A stretch of DNA of 64,000 nt. It comes from Sedimentitalea xiamensis. Its GTDB lineage: Bacteria; Pseudomonadota; Alphaproteobacteria; Rhodobacterales; Rhodobacteraceae. The notes beneath the pieces are model-generated. The model was not told the origin of the DNA, made no database searches, and saw only the letters and a list, made by a program, of their open reading frames with translations. Both the position numbers and the translations under genes were made by a program. The stretch is from contig NZ_JASNJE010000018.1 of the NCBI RefSeq assembly GCF_030164465.1, positions 20,126-84,125 on the forward strand, in the 5' to 3' direction. Shown here piece after piece: positions 18,701 through 27,105 of the stretch; the first letter of the stretch is position 1; each line of letters opens with the position of its first letter.

Positions 18701-20241
18701 TCAGCGATCTGGCCGCCGTGGCGGGGATACCGCCGAACTGGGTCGATATGGCAGGTCCGTGGTTCGAGGATGTTTACCACGCGGTGCTCTACGGTCAGAT
18801 GCGCGCGCAACCGCGGCAGCCGCTTTCGGTAAAGCTGCAGCCGCCCGAGGATGCGGAGGCCTTCAATATCGGCGTGCTGTTTGAAAGCGACAAGGACGCC
18901 ATCAAGTTCGAAAACCTCGGGCGGCCCTACTACGTGGGCGCGATCGAACTGACCCGTGCCGGCGAAGTGGAGCGCAGCGACTACGACCAAACCCAGATCC
19001 AGGAGAACCGCGACGTGCTCGAGGAGTTCCTTGGTCCCGACAGCGGCGACATCGCGCTGATGTTCCCCGGCGAAACCTACCGTGTCACCGCCCGGGCGCA
19101 GGTGCGCGTCCGCGACGACGAGGGAACCGAACAGGACGCCCCCGAGCAGGTTCGTCATTTCTGGTTCCGGACCGACGATGCCGCGCCCCGGCGTCTCGAT
19201 CCGTGGACCTTCTGCACGCTGCCTGCCGAAGACGAGGCCCACGTTTTCGGGCATGAGGACATCAAGATCGTCTTCTCCACCAACAACGTCGATCAGCTAT
19301 ACGCCGCTTATGGCAAGGAACTGCGGGCGCGGCTGAAGGCAGCCTCCTTCCGCCAGGTCGACGAACCTGGCGTGGTGCATCCCGCTCCCATAGGACCGGG
19401 GACGCTTGACAATATCGAAGCGCATGCGCTCTCACCCTTTGAGGCGGTGATCACCGACCTCCTTCCCGAGATCGGCCCCTGCATTGCGGTCGACGAAGAA
19501 CGGGTTCGTCACACCATGCTGACCTTGCCGATCCCGATGGACCCCTACACCGACTACATTCTCGACATCGAGGCGGTGGACATCGGTGCACCGCTCGAAA
19601 CGGTGGGCGATATGGTTTTGCGACGGTCCTTCTCTACCGGCGCCTTCCCGACGCTTGGGGAATTCGTCCGCGATTTTCAGGCGACGCTGGAGGAACATCG
19701 CGCGGTGGCACCCGGCGTCATGCAGGCGATCGGCGCGGATCCGCGCTGGACCAGCCGGGATCCGGAAGGGCCGGAGTTCGACGAGGCGCTGATCGGCGCC
19801 GGTCTCGACCCGATGGAGGCGCCGCGGCTTGCCCGTATCGTCGTCTTCTGGGAGCAGGCCAACCATGCCGCCACGCCGCAGCCGGCGGCGGTTCTCATCG
19901 ACGCCCCGGAGCCGATGAAACGGTCCCGCCCGTTGCCGGAAGAAGTGACGCTGGCCGATCCGGACGGCGTGGATGTCACCCGCTGGGCGATTACCGATCA
20001 GGACTGGCTCGTTCTCAGCGAAGCGTCCTCGGGCGATAATGTGGTCGACAAGATCGTCTACGCGCCGGGCAGGCAGCGCGCGCTTCTGACGCTGAAGCCG
20101 GGTTCGCGCGGCAAGACTCTCCACGCGGAGCTGACACGGATCGCCTTTACCGAGCCATATCTTGACGGCGACACGGCCACCGACGACAGCTTCCGGGTCG
20201 TGTCGCTGACGCTTGGCCGCGCGCCATGGGAAGAGACGTGA
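12730..20241 (+). CDS. Giant protein 1 (2503 aa) with long hydrophobic beta-type core, function unknown
   Basis: I do not recognise a characterised homologue. The protein has no signal peptide and no clear membrane helix. Residues 1-430 are beta-rich. A Pro-rich break follows near 434 (QIAPPPGTAAP), and another at 685-707 (PPPPPVTPPTRDDPPDEP). From about 1050 to 1420 the sequence alternates hydrophobic and polar residues in long amphipathic strands (VEIQIPIEAFFHLKKKNLWH, LFIISLSASASLTVQVG) and ends CGELDLFFFTIKGCVDFHIG, a pattern expected of a large hydrophobic beta-groove or barrel. It recalls what I remember of DUF6603-type proteins, but this is weak memory. A strongly basic stretch lies at 1777-1813 (KALRRRRKLKRKMRLETKME). 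The C-terminal third mixes beta modules with acidic patches. ATG 12730 has only a weak ribosome site (GGGA). The gene is first of three, with the next starting 10 bp downstream. The frame is uninterrupted over 7.5 kb, so it is under selection. Confidence 0.8.
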   Translation: MPFDLALVDLFRPYLLRGEATEWHAVLSVIYVESYETAISPDGVTIRGVARFSGEIDPPAFDPTTGTLSAGAANVEGHPRNQPDRSEPWLDITDTKVEFAMTVPRAAGAIISVGVSGIPGSDATFQPVRDVLDALDSIPNDAPPSDYPNTGFVLDLVLSGIEFRPPFLQPAEMRPDGLLVPHTSRSDVVFHLPKVKLRVSQGSDAAAVVDVSLVSLGVTGLDDPGDMSAAELITMDPPYAFIGGGRVVGFAFRSAFLDLADGYTPPEVLDQFGFDESWTGLYLPEIRVFFAPNGAEDFAVNVGVENFLIGLGNSSGITGDFDVAVINQGAGDLSIGARFFDREGRAIGITRQTDTTATAQVPETSRIVIDVVGGRAPYAVTVDQGGGAAAGRVHDVDLSATTTRTITVAVTDASAPPKNRSLTITASRRQAPQIAPPPGTAAPLAATIETTSIILDGQPQSAPRLRIVSDDRESIVVGLELPTTPGATDWEVDSAPEPSGPTVTIALAGGDTKTVEAELPGENYTEIDAYFRFDTPPKDDHITYSLVAGNIRADQAITPSTTSGWKPPARHFLPAWREVLRRIAPGTATIEGTASHDGDDNKATYNYELSQRRTEGLAALIGSDGAIPAFGGARRPPPPDLAGWIPTWQGQTSPREQFWRARISDFSVNIPGAMITGTVAREATPPPPPVTPPTRDDPPDEPSPPDWFRSARLKVRIVRDQFVALELSGSIDFQTGMENALSANGASETPTLQGLGNNPSDGITDYLFLYQTDPASQTDEVKLYIGADPADKDGLLMTGQLPGQALQDPNEGRTMLGMVTVLTPLLAEIAPSDPAEGAIVTLAVGGIAAGVGAVLQNLGDPPLLNVERVILFGGEAAFRRQGDLWETSFLFDVETAISLNLAIGGSDPLIRIPRDKPLAVRYKAIGLKFGFPPGSGGAFEFRPVFDQSKGYTIDVSGPGAVEVIDPLGQILQVLGARIARTNPLTIEIDLGFAVDLGVVSVDRARVRLPIQPDFGPPQLTAFGAGLKVPGVLEGKGYMEMNDTGGIMEIKGGIDVRLIPVKLRIAAQIAVAEIPPAQGGPATGVAVALEVELPVAIPLAQSGFGIYGFLGLFAMHYTRDEDGITSLTPALEWLKNRANGNPTNLQAWKPEVDRWAFGVGMTLGTMGSPIIFNVKGMFLLELPGPRVLLVVKANLLAVLPELKDKNAEGTFLCVIDLDFGRGTLTIGISIDFTIDPLVEIQIPIEAFFHLKKKNLWHVYLGSFPGNDLQGNPLPGPIRASILGVFDGSGYVMISGHGIPSYQPPGNGLPALSSVEGVGLAVGLEVSIIWGNTAINLYLKVTAGFNAVLGFEPFYVGGLLYLRGELKLFIISLSASASLTVQVGERSDGTEVSRIDGEVCGELDLFFFTIKGCVDFHIGEDSKILPPPPPLFNGTSLVSRSPALAMGSGVDRGIDSKIGDAIIADSEPAADDLPVVPIDAIPVMAMAMTPLDDGLTIFGEDPNGSSGAPSGGWIRRGDFSYRYTVTEVSLERIGGGDAVMPGNTPSTWWTLNDPSDENLTAHLSLLNWTPFPTPKALERTEFLEQIVIDRWGTVCDDAAPAAPVLWTFHEEKLGPSEDGWQLDGAAWPDPPGTKRSVEPDTGLHVHETWRTGDPELDRRRGIVPAIIEGGLVNCAPDPKDGQTPTSPGDGLTGSLVVDRDRLSINPRLIDDLFVPLRPQAEIAIRPETSTLAVNTRLAAERVQTNRDVTMAKTAAFGDTKVMPGAGDLNTAVAGKAIRPKLSKAQKALRRRRKLKRKMRLETKMEKRKLRQLNKSPSARAMREQELQLVDAAISGSFGTSGRETLGTEQFSVTDAIKRLDTGLTVDRSAIFQGFSALEGAFVGATATVPQPNPDGPECEGRVLASPLWDVGRPVVFGDLTQADAIQEELNLLGHKHGPLSDVIQVESGRIVAGHLLMWAHRSLLNDDSGKGRLLMIHWLDGSGNVIGEQPIRFSDLAAVAGIPPNWVDMAGPWFEDVYHAVLYGQMRAQPRQPLSVKLQPPEDAEAFNIGVLFESDKDAIKFENLGRPYYVGAIELTRAGEVERSDYDQTQIQENRDVLEEFLGPDSGDIALMFPGETYRVTARAQVRVRDDEGTEQDAPEQVRHFWFRTDDAAPRRLDPWTFCTLPAEDEAHVFGHEDIKIVFSTNNVDQLYAAYGKELRARLKAASFRQVDEPGVVHPAPIGPGTLDNIEAHALSPFEAVITDLLPEIGPCIAVDEERVRHTMLTLPIPMDPYTDYILDIEAVDIGAPLETVGDMVLRRSFSTGAFPTLGEFVRDFQATLEEHRAVAPGVMQAIGADPRWTSRDPEGPEFDEALIGAGLDPMEAPRLARIVVFWEQANHAATPQPAAVLIDAPEPMKRSRPLPEEVTLADPDGVDVTRWAITDQDWLVLSEASSGDNVVDKIVYAPGRQRALLTLKPGSRGKTLHAELTRIAFTEPYLDGDTATDDSFRVVSLTLGRAPWEET

Positions 20242-20251
20242 GGATGGGGGC

Positions 20252-23200
20252 ATGACACGGATCTTCAATACCAACAGGTTCATGGCGCGGGGCGCTCTCA
20301 TCACGCTCGGGGCGCTCATCAAGAACCATGTGGGCGCGCCGGGTTTTCCCGACCTTGATTTGAAAGACTTTGGTCACCTGAACGTTGCGATCTATTTGCG
20401 ATGGTCGGTGAATCCGCGGATCGGCATGCCGTCGGAACCCTTCAAGGTCTGGAGACGGCCCGCAATGCCGCTGACGCAGGAACCGCCCGAGATCCCCGTC
20501 ACGGCGTATTCCATGCCGCCCCTTGGTACCGTCTACCAGCTTTCGGAACCCTGCGCGGTCATCCACGTCATTCTTGGCAGTTCCGGTGCACCGGCCAACT
20601 CGGTGGTGATCCCGCTTGCAGACGGGATCGGCTTTGAGAACATGCTCGGCAGCGAAGCCGTGGCCATCCCCGGCGGCGGTCAACAACTGGTGTCCTTCCG
20701 GGCACCCTACATCACCAGCGTCCTGGTGATGGGCAATCAGTCTTCGGTCCAGATCCGCGGTCTTCCCGTCAGCGCCATGTCGAAGATCGACGATTGGCAG
20801 CTTCTGGAAACCGTCGGCCTGCCCGTTGACGAAGGTGACTGGAGCGATCTTGTCGGTCAGTCTCACGGTGTTCCGCAGGGCATGGTCGGCGCTGAAACCG
20901 ATGCCAAGCTCGCTGCCCAGCACCGATACGCCCGTGGGGTTAATCCCTACGGCTGGGGCCTTCAGTTCCCCGGCGGCCAACTGGCGCCGCAATGGCAGCT
21001 GCCGTCGGCCGCCGATCTTATCGCCGACGCGGAAGCCGACGTTCTTCCGATGCTGCACGAGGCGATGCACAACGCACCGTCGGATCAGGTTGAATTTCTG
21101 ACCGAGTTGATCATCCGGCCGCCCGAGAACCCGAACGGGCAAAGCTTGCCGGCCGAAGACGGCACAGCGCAGGTCTCGCCGATCAAGCTCCTGCAAATGG
21201 CGGCGGCAACAGACCCGCTGCAGGCCGTGACGCTTGGGTTCGGAACAGGATACCTGTTCCAGGACCCGAACCTGATGCTGGACCTGCCACCGCTCCATTT
21301 CGGAGCGACATCGTTCTTCGACGACCCTACGGTCAGCGACTGGGATTTCATGGTGACGGGCCGATGGGCAAACGGACTCGACGGGACGTCGAAAGAGGTC
21401 GAATACGCCGCCTTGATTCCGCGCCCGGCCCGCGTTCTGCACCCGCCCGCGCCCGCCGACATGAAAGTCCACTTCCTTGCGCACCAGCGCCCGGCCAACC
21501 GCGACGGATCGTGGAAATCCTCGGCGCGCATGAGTTGGGAACGCCTGCCATTCTCGAACATCAGCCCGGTCGCGAGTTTTGCCGTCGGACGGGCGGAAGC
21601 CGGCAGCGGAACTTTCGCGACACCGCTCATGGAAGAGCGCCCGAAGGCCGCAGGCCACATGGTCATCGGCAACAACGAAAACCGGAAGGATCCCGAATAC
21701 CCGCGCCAAAGCGCATCCGACGGCGACTTTCCGATTCCCAACAATCCCGGCACGGTCAGCGCCCAGTACGGCGTCGCCACCCAGAACATCTTTGGAATCT
21801 GGAGCCCCTGGGTCTCAAAACCGTTCTCTACCGCGCAACCGCTTCCGGATCCGGTCCGCCTCATCGACGTCCAACTCCGCCCTGTGGACACCGGGGCGGG
21901 CACGATATGCCCCGCCGACCTCCTCGTCGAACTGGTGGTGGACTGGCGGGTGCGTTCGGTGGCGCGGATCGATTTCCGGGCCCGACTTTTCGCGGCGGCC
22001 ACCCGCCACGAGGAACCGCCCGCCGGCCTGCCCGGTGGGGTGCAGAAATCCCTCGGAGGGCCGGCGCCCGCGGTGGAGGTCACCTTCACCGGCAGTACAC
22101 CGCAGATCGCGTTTGGCAACGTGATCTGTCTCGACCCGCAGGGGTCACAGGAAGTCGCCCCCGGCCAGGCGACACAGGGCCATGCCCGCCGGTATCGGGT
22201 CACGATCCCTGGCTTTTCACTCAACTACGCGGGCACCCCTCATGTGGGGATCGCGCTCAAGGCGCGGCTGCGGGAGCGGATCGCACCGGGCCGGGTCGGT
22301 GCATGGCCCGCCGATCCAAAGGTCGCTTATGCCTCCGATCCCCGCGCCCGTCCGACACAGGTCGTGGATATCGTGCGCCTTGCAAGCCTGCCTGACGCCC
22401 GCGGTCAGTGTCATGCCATCGTCGAATGGCAACCCGTCAGCGGAGCTGAAGGCTACATCCTCTACACCAGCACCGAAACGAAGATGCTGGCGAGCCGCGA
22501 TCTTCCCGGACCGGGTCCGGGCGATACCCTGTCCCAACGCCTGACCACGCTCAAGGCGGCCTTTGCATCGACCCCGCGTCGAACCGATTTCACCCGCGTC
22601 CGGGACGAGCTTCTGACGGGCGACAGCCTGGACGTGGCGCTGCCACGGGGGTCTCAGGACATCCATCTCTTCGTGGTAATCCCGCAGAGCGCCGGGGGCG
22701 TCGAGGGGCCGTGGCCGTCAGGGCCCGATGCGGACGAGCAGCTGATCCCCTTCGCCGCTCCGAAGATCGCGGCACCCGCGCCGCCCACCATCGAGGCGCA
22801 AAGGGTCGAAGGGCCGGGCGGCTTTGCGGCGCGGCTGCGGATCGGCACGCGGGGGGGATCGGGCGCGCGTCCAAAACGGATCGACATCTATCGCACACGA
22901 ATGCCGGATGCGGCGCGGATGCTCGACAGCATGGGTCTTCCCATCGCGGAACTCACGGCCACTTCCGCGCCCTGGACGGTCACCGAAGGCACGGACGGCA
23001 GCGCCACATGGATCGACACCGTTTCGGGCGAGGACAACGCCGCGGGAAGCTGGCGCTACCTGTGGTATCGGGCCGTGGCGTGGTCCGAGGACGATCCCCT
23101 GCGCGGTGTCCTGAAGGGCCGTGGACGGCCTTCGCCCGCGGTGCCGGTCTTGGTGCCGCCGCCCGATCCGCCGCCCCTGTCGTTGCTCACCCCGTCGTGG

Positions 23201-24007
23201 CCGGGAGGCGATGCCGGCGATGTTCTGCTCGATTTCAACGCGCCGGTGCCATTGCCGCCGACGCCGGTCGGAGCCCATCGCATGAGCGTCGAGATCCGCC
23301 GGCGTGGCGACCCGTCGCCGCTGTTCATCACCGGGAAGCCCGTGGCGCTGGCCGAGATGAGCGAGACGCCCGTTGCCAACGCCAACGGCGTCTGGCGCGT
23401 CGCGGACGGGCTCGAGCGCAACTACCGGATTTTCGTGAACCGAAACGACCCGAGCGATCAGATCAGCGTCACCGTCCGTCTGATCGACCCCATCGGTCGC
23501 GTGACCGAACGCCTTCATACCATCGAAAGCGGTTCGATCCTGCCGCTTCCGGACCTCACGCCGATCGACGTCTTCACCATTTCCGGGCGGGGCACGATCT
23601 ATTCCGTGACAACCGACGCACCTCTCGGCACCTTCGCCGGGTTGTCCTACCGGGTGCGCGTGACGCTCACGCCCGAGCGCGATCTGATCACGGCATTGAG
23701 GTCTTCGCCGATCAGCCTGCTGGGGGCGCGTTTCCGGCCGACGCCGGGTCCGGTCCGCGATCTGGGTGTCGCGCGGCCCCGGTCGCAATTCCAGCCGGTA
23801 CGCGACCGCTTCGTCTTTGAGGACGATATTGCCGACGTGCCGGTGCGACGGCTCGGTGACTTTCCCGAAGGCAGCTATTCGATCGTAAGGCAAGGCAGCC
23901 CCGGGGTGACCACGTTGGCCGTGCTTGCGCAGGACGATCTCTCGGCGGTCCAATTCGACATCATTACGCCTGACGGTCGCACCGTCACGCAAAAGACGCG
24001 GGGTTAG
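20252..24007 (+). CDS. Giant protein 2 (1251 aa) with Fn3-like modules, function unknown
   Basis: Not recognised. ATG 20252 (MTRIFNTNRFMARGALI) follows GGATGGGGG, and the frame is open to TAG 24005. There is no signal peptide or membrane helix. The first ~300 residues are a distinct domain (DLKDFGHLNVAIYLRWSVNP; later PYGWGLQFPGGQLAPQWQLP). Several fibronectin-III-like or Ig-like modules follow; the clearest is near residue 720 (HAIVEWQPVSGAEGYILYTS), with others around 400 (SSARMSWERLPFSNISPVAS) and 870 (PKRIDIYRTRMPDAARMLDS). A Pro-rich linker at about 970 (PVLVPPPDPPPLSLLTPSWP) leads to more beta modules. Such layouts occur in scaffolding or fibre proteins. The spacing of 10 bp and 5 bp to its neighbours shows one operon, so the three products probably form a complex. 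Confidence 0.75.
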   Translation: MTRIFNTNRFMARGALITLGALIKNHVGAPGFPDLDLKDFGHLNVAIYLRWSVNPRIGMPSEPFKVWRRPAMPLTQEPPEIPVTAYSMPPLGTVYQLSEPCAVIHVILGSSGAPANSVVIPLADGIGFENMLGSEAVAIPGGGQQLVSFRAPYITSVLVMGNQSSVQIRGLPVSAMSKIDDWQLLETVGLPVDEGDWSDLVGQSHGVPQGMVGAETDAKLAAQHRYARGVNPYGWGLQFPGGQLAPQWQLPSAADLIADAEADVLPMLHEAMHNAPSDQVEFLTELIIRPPENPNGQSLPAEDGTAQVSPIKLLQMAAATDPLQAVTLGFGTGYLFQDPNLMLDLPPLHFGATSFFDDPTVSDWDFMVTGRWANGLDGTSKEVEYAALIPRPARVLHPPAPADMKVHFLAHQRPANRDGSWKSSARMSWERLPFSNISPVASFAVGRAEAGSGTFATPLMEERPKAAGHMVIGNNENRKDPEYPRQSASDGDFPIPNNPGTVSAQYGVATQNIFGIWSPWVSKPFSTAQPLPDPVRLIDVQLRPVDTGAGTICPADLLVELVVDWRVRSVARIDFRARLFAAATRHEEPPAGLPGGVQKSLGGPAPAVEVTFTGSTPQIAFGNVICLDPQGSQEVAPGQATQGHARRYRVTIPGFSLNYAGTPHVGIALKARLRERIAPGRVGAWPADPKVAYASDPRARPTQVVDIVRLASLPDARGQCHAIVEWQPVSGAEGYILYTSTETKMLASRDLPGPGPGDTLSQRLTTLKAAFASTPRRTDFTRVRDELLTGDSLDVALPRGSQDIHLFVVIPQSAGGVEGPWPSGPDADEQLIPFAAPKIAAPAPPTIEAQRVEGPGGFAARLRIGTRGGSGARPKRIDIYRTRMPDAARMLDSMGLPIAELTATSAPWTVTEGTDGSATWIDTVSGEDNAAGSWRYLWYRAVAWSEDDPLRGVLKGRGRPSPAVPVLVPPPDPPPLSLLTPSWPGGDAGDVLLDFNAPVPLPPTPVGAHRMSVEIRRRGDPSPLFITGKPVALAEMSETPVANANGVWRVADGLERNYRIFVNRNDPSDQISVTVRLIDPIGRVTERLHTIESGSILPLPDLTPIDVFTISGRGTIYSVTTDAPLGTFAGLSYRVRVTLTPERDLITALRSSPISLLGARFRPTPGPVRDLGVARPRSQFQPVRDRFVFEDDIADVPVRRLGDFPEGSYSIVRQGSPGVTTLAVLAQDDLSAVQFDIITPDGRTVTQKTRG

Positions 24008-24012
24008 CGCGC

Positions 24013-27000
24013 ATGGTCGGAGTTTTCACGCTTACCCCACAGGCTGCTGCGCAGGCGCTTCAAGACAACGGTCTTGATGCGTTGGGCATCACCGGACTCA
24101 AGCTCTCAAACACATGGGGCGGTGCCAACCCGGCCTTCGACCCCTCGACCCTGCGGCTGACGCCGTCCGGCAATGCGGCGGCGCCCTATCGCGGGATCCT
24201 GGAATATCTCGACGACGGTGCGGTTTTCCGCGATGTCAACGGAGCGCCCATCGCCGGGCCGGTTGCGGCTTTCCGGCTTCATCCCCAGGCCGTTGCGCGG
24301 CTGGACACGCTGATGGCGCGCTTTGCCGCGCCCGGTCAGCCGCACCACCGCCTGGTGCCGGAGGCCCTGGTTTTCACCGGCGCGGTGCCGGCGCCCGACC
24401 GTTCGCCGCAAACCTACGAACCGGGTGAGGCGCTGCCGCGCACCGAACCCATGAGCTTTCATGACAACCGCGGCCTGATCATCGATCCAATTGCCGTGGC
24501 GGCGATCTTCGCCGATCTCGTCGCCGCCTTTCCGGCGCTCGATCACTCCGGCGGCGCGGGCACGGGCGGCGCGGGCGGCGTCGCATCGATCGCGGGGCTC
24601 GCTTCCGGTGTCGTGGCGCAGGTGACGGACCTTCACGGCCGCGTCTTCGCGCCGGTCACGGGCGGGCCGAGTGTCGAGAAACGCGACTCCGGCGACAATC
24701 CGGCGGGACCGCCGGACGCGCAGGGTCTCGTTAGCCTTGGTGCGAACGAGACTCTCGCAGGCTCGGGCAGCGGGGCCGCCGACAGGCTCCGGATCGGCTG
24801 GGCAACCGGCGGGACGATGGATGCCGGGCCCCTCAGCCAGCCGGCGTCGCCCGTCACGCTCGGGCGCGAGTTCTTTCGCGCCTACGCGGTCGATCTGGAC
24901 TGGCACTTGCTCGGAAACCGCACCGAAGCGGCCGAACGCGGCGTGCCCGCCGAGGACGGCGATATGCCGAACGACCTGAAACCGCAGGTCAGAGACGGCG
25001 TAACCATCGACTATCCTCTGTCGGGGCCGGATCTTTTTGCCCATTGCGACCAGGTGCTCGCCCGCCTGAACGGAGCGCCGGGCGCGCCCCTCGTTTTCGC
25101 CGTCGCGCCCCGGATCGAGGACGGTGTGCGAACGCCCGCAGCACCCGGTGCCGCAGCCCGTTGGCCCGCGTTTCCGGCTCCGAACACCGCCGCCGGGTTT
25201 GCCGGAGGGACCGCCGGCGCCGTGCTGACCGGAGCGACGGCCGCATGGACCTCCGGCGAGGATGTGGTTGTGACCCTCGCCGCCAACGCCGTACCGGACG
25301 GCGCGGCCGTCCGCATCTACCCGCAGATGTTCCAGTTGATCGAGTCGATTGGCGAAGCGCCGTCATTCATTCGCGGCGACGGGGGGGCATCCGTTGCGGC
25401 GAGTGGTGTTCCCACTACCGTCCTCGTTCAGAACCCGCTCGGTCTCGCGCCCGGCGATCCGAAACCGACACCCGCAAACCTGGTCTTCGACCTTGTGGTC
25501 ACACCAAGGACCGGACCCCGGCGCCTCTTTGGCGCCAGGACCGTTGATATCGCGGCAGGACCCGCGGCCGTTCCTCCGGACATTTTCGCCCCGGTGCTCG
25601 ACCGCATGGCGGCGATCCCGGATCAGATGAAGGGCATATCTCTCGCGCCGCTTTTCGGTCTCGAAAGGTCAACCGCTCCCGGCGGCGGGCCGAGCACCGC
25701 ACTTGATCTGGTCCGCGCCCTTGCCTCGGAAAGCGAGCCACGCGAAGGACCGCGTATGCCCACGATGGGGCGCCTTGAATCGGTCATCGTCACGGGGATC
25801 GGCAATGCCGCCAATCTGTCGGACGGGCTTGACTGGAACGCGGTCCTGTCGGGCGTCCGGTGGGATCGTGGCTCGGTTTCGGCGCGCCACCGCGACGGCA
25901 ACCCCGGAAACCCCGCCGGCCCGGACACCCATGCGACTGGCGTTCGCGTGGACGGTGCGCTCGGCTACGATCTTGCGCGCCATGCCGTCCGCCGCGCGCA
26001 ACCCATCCTGCCGCTGCCGGGCGGCGCACCGCCTGGTACGTCGCCCGGCTGGATTGTCATGTCCGGTGGAAACAACATGAACCCACCCGCACCAAGCGGT
26101 ACGCCGGCGCCGCCGGGGACTTCTTCGGGCGCTCTGCTGCAGACCGTGGCAGCGGTGTGCGAGACCCCGGAACTGTCGCTCCTGCCAAATACGACCCCCT
26201 TGGCCTCCAATGCCCCCATCACGTTCGACGACCTACTCGACGCGATCGCGGCAGGTCTGGGCATCCCGTCGCCAGCAGGCTCGATCACTGTCGCCAACGA
26301 GGACCGGCTCATCAACGAGGTGCGCCGCGAGTATTTCCTGTCGACCCATGGCAGTCGCGATGCGCTATGGTCGCTCGCCCGTGCGTTCAGCGAGGCGGAG
26401 GAACTCGTCTACATCGAAACCGCTGGTCTCGCGAGGACCTCGCGAGGCGGCGGCGCGGCGCACAACATCGATCTGATCGATCTGCTTGCGACGCGGCTTG
26501 GCGCGCAGCCCAATCTGAAGGTTGTCATTGCAACGCCGCGCGAGACGGATTTCGTCCCGGCGCCCTTCGTCCGTCAGGCGATCGCCCAGCGGGAAGAGGC
26601 GGTGAACATGCTCGCCACGGCTGCACCGGGACGCGTTGCCGCGTTCCATCCGCGCGGATTTCCGGGCCGACATGCCGTGCTTCCGACAACAAACGTGATC
26701 GTTGATGACATCTGGTCGATGACCGGCGCCACGCATCTGCGGCGCCGCGGGATGACCTTCGATGGCAGCGCCGCGGTTGCCTCGCTCGACCGGACCATGG
26801 CCCAGGGCTACAGCGCCAAGATCCAGACGCAGCGGCAGGGCCTGATGGCCGCCAAGCTCGGTGTCACCCGGACGGACGCCGCAGGTCTTCCGACGCCGGA
26901 GTTTCTGCGGCTGGCGCGGCCGGCATCCGCTTTCGATCTGATCTCGGACCTCTTGCAGCAAAACGGGCTTGGCATGATCTCGCCCCTCTGGCTCGGACCG

Positions 27001-27105
27001 GACGATTCGTCGGTCTTGCCGCAGAGCGACGATGTCGCCGACCCCGACGGCACCGATGGCGGTTCTCTGGCCTTGCTACTCGGAGCGTTTCTCAGCGAGG
27101 CGTGA
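24013..27105 (+). CDS. Giant protein 3 (1030 aa) ending in a degenerate phospholipase-D-like domain
   Basis: The N-terminal two thirds (1-780) are not recognised: an opening helical piece (FTLTPQAAAQALQDNGLDAL), beta modules, a Gly/Ala-rich linker near 180 (SGGAGTGGAGGVASIAG) and a Pro-rich loop near 690. Residues ~790-930 follow the second half of a phospholipase-D-type domain: AEELVYIETAGL, then LGAQPNLKVVIATPRETDF, then TTNVIVDDIWSMTGATHLRR and FDGSAAVASLD. This corresponds to the core H-x-K-x4-D, I-G-S-x-N-L and E blocks, but the His and Lys positions are Pro/Thr, so only Asp remains and hydrolase activity is unlikely. It may bind lipid or act structurally. ATG 24013 comes five bases after the previous stop. 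No signal peptide. It is the last gene of the operon; a 367-bp gap follows. Confidence 0.75.
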   Translation: MVGVFTLTPQAAAQALQDNGLDALGITGLKLSNTWGGANPAFDPSTLRLTPSGNAAAPYRGILEYLDDGAVFRDVNGAPIAGPVAAFRLHPQAVARLDTLMARFAAPGQPHHRLVPEALVFTGAVPAPDRSPQTYEPGEALPRTEPMSFHDNRGLIIDPIAVAAIFADLVAAFPALDHSGGAGTGGAGGVASIAGLASGVVAQVTDLHGRVFAPVTGGPSVEKRDSGDNPAGPPDAQGLVSLGANETLAGSGSGAADRLRIGWATGGTMDAGPLSQPASPVTLGREFFRAYAVDLDWHLLGNRTEAAERGVPAEDGDMPNDLKPQVRDGVTIDYPLSGPDLFAHCDQVLARLNGAPGAPLVFAVAPRIEDGVRTPAAPGAAARWPAFPAPNTAAGFAGGTAGAVLTGATAAWTSGEDVVVTLAANAVPDGAAVRIYPQMFQLIESIGEAPSFIRGDGGASVAASGVPTTVLVQNPLGLAPGDPKPTPANLVFDLVVTPRTGPRRLFGARTVDIAAGPAAVPPDIFAPVLDRMAAIPDQMKGISLAPLFGLERSTAPGGGPSTALDLVRALASESEPREGPRMPTMGRLESVIVTGIGNAANLSDGLDWNAVLSGVRWDRGSVSARHRDGNPGNPAGPDTHATGVRVDGALGYDLARHAVRRAQPILPLPGGAPPGTSPGWIVMSGGNNMNPPAPSGTPAPPGTSSGALLQTVAAVCETPELSLLPNTTPLASNAPITFDDLLDAIAAGLGIPSPAGSITVANEDRLINEVRREYFLSTHGSRDALWSLARAFSEAEELVYIETAGLARTSRGGGAAHNIDLIDLLATRLGAQPNLKVVIATPRETDFVPAPFVRQAIAQREEAVNMLATAAPGRVAAFHPRGFPGRHAVLPTTNVIVDDIWSMTGATHLRRRGMTFDGSAAVASLDRTMAQGYSAKIQTQRQGLMAAKLGVTRTDAAGLPTPEFLRLARPASAFDLISDLLQQNGLGMISPLWLGPDDSSVLPQSDDVADPDGTDGGSLALLLGAFLSEA

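Noticed and set aside
20147..23992. Long minus-strand frames opposite giant protein 2 (20147-21709 and 22718-23992)
   Set aside because: Same shadow effect in GC-rich DNA; no start signal and low-complexity, basic translations.
24013..27105. Active phospholipase D assignment for giant protein 3
   Set aside because: The HxK part of the HKD motif is absent, so catalysis cannot be claimed.
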